Source of the DNA: UBA4582 sp964228885
GTDB taxonomy: Bacteria > Pseudomonadota > Gammaproteobacteria > Pseudomonadales > Azotimanducaceae
Direction of reading: 5' to 3'
Length of the DNA: 8,877 nucleotides
Assembly (NCBI GenBank): GCA_964228885.1
Contig: CAXRCG010000249.1
Coordinates: 1 to 8,877 of the forward strand
Shown here: positions 6,930 through 8,877 of the stretch, piece by piece
Position numbering within the stretch: the first letter of the stretch is position 1
How the letters are laid out: each line of letters opens with the position of its first letter
Translations under genes and position numbers: made by a program
The notes under the pieces: model-generated
Told to the model about the DNA's origin: nothing
The model's database searches: none
Seen by the model: the letters and a program-made list of their open reading frames with translations, nothing else

Positions 6930-8522
6930 TCAGCTCATTGCGTCTTCAGCGACAGACTTCGCCCAGACATAGTCCGGTTTACCTACCACATTACGCTGAA
7001 CTGTATCGACCCGGAAAAACACCTTTGGCACCTTGTAATCAGCCAAGGATTCGCGACAGTATTTACGCAGTTGGTGTTCGTCTACTTCCGGCACATTGGC
7101 ACAGTAAATTGCAGCCACCTGCTCACCCCATTTTTCATGAGCCAACCCTACGACAAGTACATCATCAATCACAGCATGCGCCTTCATAGTCGATTCCACT
7201 TCTTCCGGAAACACTTTTTCACCACCGGTGTTAATGCACATGGAACCTCGTCCCAGTACTGTGATCGACCCATCTTCCTCACGGCGCGCTGCGTCGCCAC
7301 CCAGTGCGTAGTTAACCCCATTAATGGTGACGAAAGTTTCTCGAGATTTTTCCTCATCACCGAAATAACCTACCGGCACCATTCCGGACCTGGCAAGAAC
7401 CCCTTCCTCACCCTTCGTAGCCAGCCGCATTCCATCAACGACAATTTCAAGGTCGTGCCTCGGGGCATAGCGCATAATGCCCTCATCTGTCTCGACATCA
7501 CCGGCGCCAAGTGTGCCTGTTTCTGTCGCCCCGAGTGAACTAGAAACGATCAGATTGGGTAACACATTCGTGAACCGCTCTTGCAGAATCTGCGAGAAAA
7601 TCGCCCCACCTGAACCGATATGAAACAGGCTATCCAGCTTCCACTGGTCCTGTTGCAGACCTGCCTGGTTTTCCTCCAGCGCTTCCACAAGCGGCAATGC
7701 CATCGCATCGCCAACGATAGAAACAATATTGACCTGTTGTTCCCGGATTAATTGCCAGGCATGCGCGGCATTAAAGTTAGTCTGGTCAGAAAGAACAACT
7801 TTATGCCCTGCAAACAAAGCAATCAGTGTCGTCCACAATGCGGCACCGTGCATCAAAGGAGCAAGCGGCATCGTCACCAGCGACAACCCTTCAGATACTC
7901 GAGTCACCAGCTCGTCAGGCGTGCCTATCGCGCCATCAGCGTGAAAAAAACCACCACCGCCCAGTGCCGAAAAAAACAGATGTTTGTGCGGCCACATGAC
8001 ACCCTTGGGAAAGCCCGTCGTGCCGCCGGTATATATGATAATGAGATCAGCGTCGGTCAGCCTCTCTCCACGCCCAACAGACACGCTTGCGATCTCATCA
8101 GCCAGATTCAAACCCAGTTCGCTACCATCAACTTCCAACAGCACCGGCGGCATATATCGCTCAACACAGGCTTCTTTAATTTTGTTCGAAAACTGCCGGT
8201 TGAATATCAGCGCTTTAGCCCGCGAAGTTTTATACAAATGATGTAACTCATTCGCTGAGTAGCGGTAATTCACATTGAACGGCACCGCACCAATTCGACA
8301 GGCACCAAAAAAGCCTGTCAGATATTCCGGAGAGTTGATAAGCTGCAAACCGACTTGATCTCCCCGATCGACACCATGCCTCGACAGAACAGCCGCCACA
8401 CTTTTAGACTGCTCGTTTAGTGCTGCATAACTGAGCTCGGTTTTACCGTGGACCAGTGCAATCCGCTCTGGCACGGTTTCTGCGACTATTTCAAGAAGGT
8501 CAGCAAAATTAAACGTGCGCAT
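6930..8522 (-). CDS. AMP-forming acyl-CoA synthetase (steroid/fatty acyl-CoA ligase), 530 aa
   Basis: Joins a carboxylic acid to CoA through an acyl-adenylate, in the cytoplasm. It shows all the ANL superfamily motifs: the P-loop YTGGTTGFPKG (164-174), GATETG (331-336), the adenosine-binding region ALGGD (406-410), hinge motif LGRGSM (423-428), INTGGEKVFPEEVE (430-443) and a C-terminal NVVGKPDY with the expected adenylation lysine at 515. Length is normal. The stretch KGVMWPHKHLFFSALGGGG after the P-loop resembles actinobacterial FadD17/FadD19-type ligases, which activate sterol or bile-acid side chains; that resemblance is from memory. The ATG at 8522-8520 has AAGAG 8 nt upstream. It starts 29 bp after the stop of the flavoprotein gene, so both are likely cotranscribed. 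A C24-type steroid acid or a ring-degradation acid is the likely substrate; the exact one is not determined by sequence. Confidence 0.9.
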   Translation of the reverse strand: MRTFNFADLLEIVAETVPERIALVHGKTELSYAALNEQSKSVAAVLSRHGVDRGDQVGLQLINSPEYLTGFFGACRIGAVPFNVNYRYSANELHHLYKTSRAKALIFNRQFSNKIKEACVERYMPPVLLEVDGSELGLNLADEIASVSVGRGERLTDADLIIIYTGGTTGFPKGVMWPHKHLFFSALGGGGFFHADGAIGTPDELVTRVSEGLSLVTMPLAPLMHGAALWTTLIALFAGHKVVLSDQTNFNAAHAWQLIREQQVNIVSIVGDAMALPLVEALEENQAGLQQDQWKLDSLFHIGSGGAIFSQILQERFTNVLPNLIVSSSLGATETGTLGAGDVETDEGIMRYAPRHDLEIVVDGMRLATKGEEGVLARSGMVPVGYFGDEEKSRETFVTINGVNYALGGDAARREEDGSITVLGRGSMCINTGGEKVFPEEVESTMKAHAVIDDVLVVGLAHEKWGEQVAAIYCANVPEVDEHQLRKYCRESLADYKVPKVFFRVDTVQRNVVGKPDYVWAKSVAEDAMS

Positions 8523-8551
8523 TTTTTACGCTCTTGTTCTTGTTAGCTCGC

Positions 8552-8877
8552 TTATTTGTTTTGGGCCTGTTCAGCAACGTGATCGGCAGCTCTTAAACCA
8601 GAGAACACACAATCCGCAATCGACAGACCACTCATATATAACCAGGAAGGAATACCCACCGCCGTTCGGCCGGCGGCATAGAGTCCACCAATTTCCTTTC
8701 CATTTTCATCACGCACTTGGCCAGTTTCTTCATTGACGACCAGCCCACCCATAGTTAGCACAGTGCAGGGCAACAGACGGGCGCCCAGTGAGACATCAAT
8801 CACGTGAACCGGTAGGTTCAGTTCACGAAGTTCTGATGACGGCTTACCAAAGTTGTCTGACTCACCACTTAATACAG
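8552..8877 (-). CDS. FAD-dependent steroid dehydrogenase/fumarate-reductase-like protein, C-terminal part (runs off right edge)
   Basis: The reading frame is open from the right edge to a TAA at 8554-8552, about 108 residues, so this is the C-terminal end of a longer protein; a GTG at 8803 is internal, not the start. The sequence holds the end of a fumarate reductase/KstD-type flavoprotein: VLTMGGLVVNEETGQV, then GLYAAGRTAVGIPSWLYMSG, then SIADCVFSGLRAADH. The GLYAAGR segment binds FAD in this family. Where the other flavoprotein in the window has YPGAG, this one has YMSG. A Tyr-x-Ser pair at this place is described for the delta-4-(5-alpha)-ketosteroid dehydrogenase of Rhodococcus jostii, so a ring A delta-4 dehydrogenase is plausible, but other FAD-linked reductases share the fold. 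It lies 29 bp upstream of the acyl-CoA ligase gene. Confidence 0.8.
   Translation of the reverse strand, partial: VLSGESDNFGKPSSELRELNLPVHVIDVSLGARLLPCTVLTMGGLVVNEETGQVRDENGKEIGGLYAAGRTAVGIPSWLYMSGLSIADCVFSGLRAADHVAEQAQNK

Noticed and set aside
6891..7538. Open frame of 215 codons on the plus strand
   Set aside because: Lies almost wholly antisense to the acyl-CoA ligase, whose motifs are intact; the translation is rich in His, Phe and Cys with no recognisable domain.
7752..8246. Open frame of 164 codons on the plus strand
   Set aside because: Antisense to the ligase P-loop region, with no family motif and no credible ribosome site or operon partner.
8552..8803. Independent 83-residue small gene starting at a GTG at 8803
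   Set aside because: The frame stays open to the right edge and the residues before the GTG continue the flavoprotein, so this is the end of a larger gene.
1..8877. Mobile elements, CRISPR array, tRNA or phage genes
   Set aside because: No transposase-like frame, repeat-spacer pattern or tRNA-like cloverleaf was seen; the coding sequence is a continuous set of metabolic genes.

Overview
The window looks like part of a steroid (sterol, bile acid or steroid hormone) catabolism cluster from an aerobic Gram-negative bacterium, most likely a gammaproteobacterium. Base composition is roughly balanced, genes are closely packed, and several proteins recall steroid enzymes: a protein very like the Comamonas testosteroni 3-alpha-hydroxysteroid dehydrogenase HsdA, a flavoprotein with the active-site tyrosine pattern of 3-ketosteroid delta-1-dehydrogenase (KstD), acyl-CoA dehydrogenases, and an acyl-CoA ligase of the kind that activates steroid side chains. 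The taxonomic guess rests only on this style and is tentative. No mobile element, phage gene, tRNA, rRNA or CRISPR array was seen.

Layout. (1) Positions 1-1102, minus strand: an acyl-CoA dehydrogenase (ACAD) gene followed, with a 4-base ATGA overlap, by the first codons of a second ACAD running off the left edge. (2) 1103-1247: an AT-rich divergent promoter region with two small dyads and a tandem 10-bp repeat. (3) 1248-6713, plus strand: four genes spaced 9-47 bp apart, probably one operon, encoding the KstD-like flavoprotein, a classical short-chain dehydrogenase/reductase (SDR), a large Old Yellow Enzyme-type iron-sulfur flavoenzyme of the 2,4-dienoyl-CoA reductase/BaiCD class, and the HsdA-like 3-alpha-hydroxysteroid dehydrogenase. 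(4) 6714-6929: a convergent gap with weak hairpins. (5) 6930-8877, minus strand: an acyl-CoA ligase preceded by the C-terminal part of another FAD-dependent steroid-dehydrogenase/fumarate-reductase-like flavoprotein that enters from the right edge.

How it may work together (inference). The two SDRs would interconvert ring hydroxyl and keto groups, the flavoproteins would introduce or remove ring A double bonds (delta-1, delta-4), the ligase would attach CoA to a carboxylated side chain or ring fragment, and the ACAD pair would carry out the first oxidation of a beta-oxidation round. The most unusual point is an operon that joins a KstD-type dehydrogenase with a Bai-type OYE/Fe-S enzyme; such enzymes are best known as reductases of enone steroids in anaerobic gut bacteria. 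It suggests a route in which ring A unsaturation is both added and removed.
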